DNA of 64,000 nucleotides from Rhodanobacter glycinis (GTDB lineage Bacteria; Pseudomonadota; Gammaproteobacteria; Xanthomonadales; Rhodanobacteraceae): contig NZ_FOSR01000002.1 in the NCBI RefSeq assembly GCF_900114325.1, positions 1 through 64,000 of the forward strand, given 5' to 3'. Positions 63,314 to 64,000 of this stretch are shown one piece after another; positions within the stretch are counted from its first letter, which is position 1; every line of letters starts with the position of its first letter. The notes under the pieces were generated by a model. It ran no database searches and was not told the origin of the DNA. It saw nothing but the letters and a program-made list of their open reading frames with translations. The translations under genes and the position numbers were made by a program.

Positions 63314-64000
63314 ATGACGACACGCCTCGCCCTTCCCCAGTCCCGCCTTGCCCGACTCGCCCTGTTGGTCGCGGTAGCCATCCTCTTCGTCCTGCTCACC
63401 GGCTTGATCGACGGGCACAAGGGCGTGGCGCCGTTGCGATTGCTGATCCAGCCGAAATTCCCGCTGGCCAACGCCTTGCCCGGGCTGCTGCTGGGCGGCC
63501 TGTTGCTGCTGCTGAGCCGACGCCTGTTGTGGTCGTTCGGGCTGGCGTACCTGCTGCAGGCCGTGCTGTATGGCGTCAACGCGCTGAAGGTGGAAAACCT
63601 CGGCACGCCGCTGATGCCGGCCGACTTCCGCATGGTCGGCCAGTTGCGCAAGGGCGGCTTCCACCTGCTCGCCGGTTATCTGCCGCACAGCCCATGGCCG
63701 TACCTGGCCTTGCTGGCCGGCCTTGCCGCAATCATCGCGTTGTGGCACTTCGAGCCGCCGCTGTTCGCGCGCCGCACCCGCGGCAAGCGGCTGGTCGGTG
63801 GCGCCGTGCTGGCCGTCACGCTGGGCAGCCTGCTCGCCGGCAGTTCGGCCTGGGCCGGTTTCTACAACGGTCGCACGCTATGGCTGGAACCGTGGTCGGC
63901 CGCTTCCACCACCATCCACTCGGGGCTGGTCAGCTCGTTGCTGATGTTCCACATCCAGTACGGCCACGCCAAGCGCAAGGCCGATCCGGCCGCGGTGAAA
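63314..64000 (+). CDS. LTA synthase/sulfatase-type membrane protein (5' part)
   Basis: The reading frame opens at ATG 63314 and runs without a stop to the window end (229 codons seen). The visible part is a membrane domain with about five hydrophobic helices: VAILFVLLTGLIDG, LPGLLLGGLLLLLS, a loop with VENLGTPLMPADFRMVG, YLALLAGLAAIIALW and GGAVLAVTLGSLLAG. The NALKVENLGTPLMPADF segment is typical of proteobacterial LTA-synthase-family phosphoglycerol transferases, whose catalytic sulfatase-like domain would follow beyond base 64000. Likely role: glycerophosphate decoration of an envelope glycan. Confidence 0.75.
   Translation, partial: MTTRLALPQSRLARLALLVAVAILFVLLTGLIDGHKGVAPLRLLIQPKFPLANALPGLLLGGLLLLLSRRLLWSFGLAYLLQAVLYGVNALKVENLGTPLMPADFRMVGQLRKGGFHLLAGYLPHSPWPYLALLAGLAAIIALWHFEPPLFARRTRGKRLVGGAVLAVTLGSLLAGSSAWAGFYNGRTLWLEPWSAASTTIHSGLVSSLLMFHIQYGHAKRKADPAAVK

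Overview
This 64-kb window is chromosomal DNA from a GC-rich gammaproteobacterium, most likely of the family Rhodanobacteraceae (Rhodanobacter, Dyella or Frateuria type) within the Xanthomonadales. That placement is inferred from protein resemblance, codon use and gene content: a PPi-dependent phosphofructokinase beside adenylate kinase, a K+-independent proton-pumping pyrophosphatase, HemL, an RcnB-like protein, a CRP/Clp-type operator and GTAGGAGCG-type palindromes. No database was searched. Almost all of it is ordinary housekeeping chromosome. No phage, integrase, transposase, CRISPR array, tRNA or rRNA gene was found, although the first 60 bases look like a stable-RNA promoter firing out of the left edge.

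Layout. 1-5.0 kb: a DUF192 protein, a small protein, rubredoxin, thiE-hemL, a glyoxalase and argD. 5.1-12.2 kb: a six-gene functional-amyloid (Fap-like) operon behind a consensus sigma-54 promoter. It is followed by a convergent sigma-54 activator gene that itself lies downstream of a perfect CRP-type palindrome. 12.2-22.5 kb: a short-chain dehydrogenase, a LON-domain protein, a two-gene ABC exporter, mpl, adk, a PPi-type phosphofructokinase, a membrane-anchored MutS-like ATPase and an RcnB-like protein. 22.6-28.8 kb: hppA, an S9 peptidase, a prolyl-4-hydroxylase-like oxygenase and ppa. 28.8-40.4 kb: a LysR/MFS pair, an oxidoreductase, a ferritin-like protein, lipA, a small protein with an AhpD-like partner, thiC with a TPP riboswitch, a TetR regulator, a Pcm-like methyltransferase and a TolC-type channel. 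40.4-47.1 kb: lipopolysaccharide genes (waaA, an LpxL-type acyltransferase, two glycosyltransferases, an O-antigen ligase). 47.1-53.5 kb: a zinc-finger protein, yceI, mgtC-like, rutE-like, an ELM1-like protein and glnE. 53.7-62.7 kb: sulfate assimilation (cysJIH, a stand-alone ATP-sulfurylase PUA domain, a CysB-type regulator, cysG) and a 1-Cys peroxiredoxin. 63.3 kb to the end: the start of an LTA-synthase/sulfatase-type membrane protein.

How parts work together. The amyloid locus looks like a self-contained regulatory circuit: CRP/Clp-type site, then sigma-54 activator, then sigma-54 promoter, then amyloid subunits, peptidase and outer-membrane pore, with a strong hairpin after the major subunit gene. 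Three enzymes that use pyrophosphate (PPi-PFK, H+-PPase, soluble PPase) lie within 10 kb. CysG makes the siroheme used by CysI, and the cysJ and cysG upstream regions share two short words that suggest common control.

The most unusual sequence structure is repetitive. A dispersed palindromic element beginning GGGGTCAGAGTCAGTTTTC occurs three times, once in frame inside mpl, where it adds about 37 residues. Other palindromic or MITE-like elements lie at 10.6, 20.0, 58.7 and 62.9 kb.
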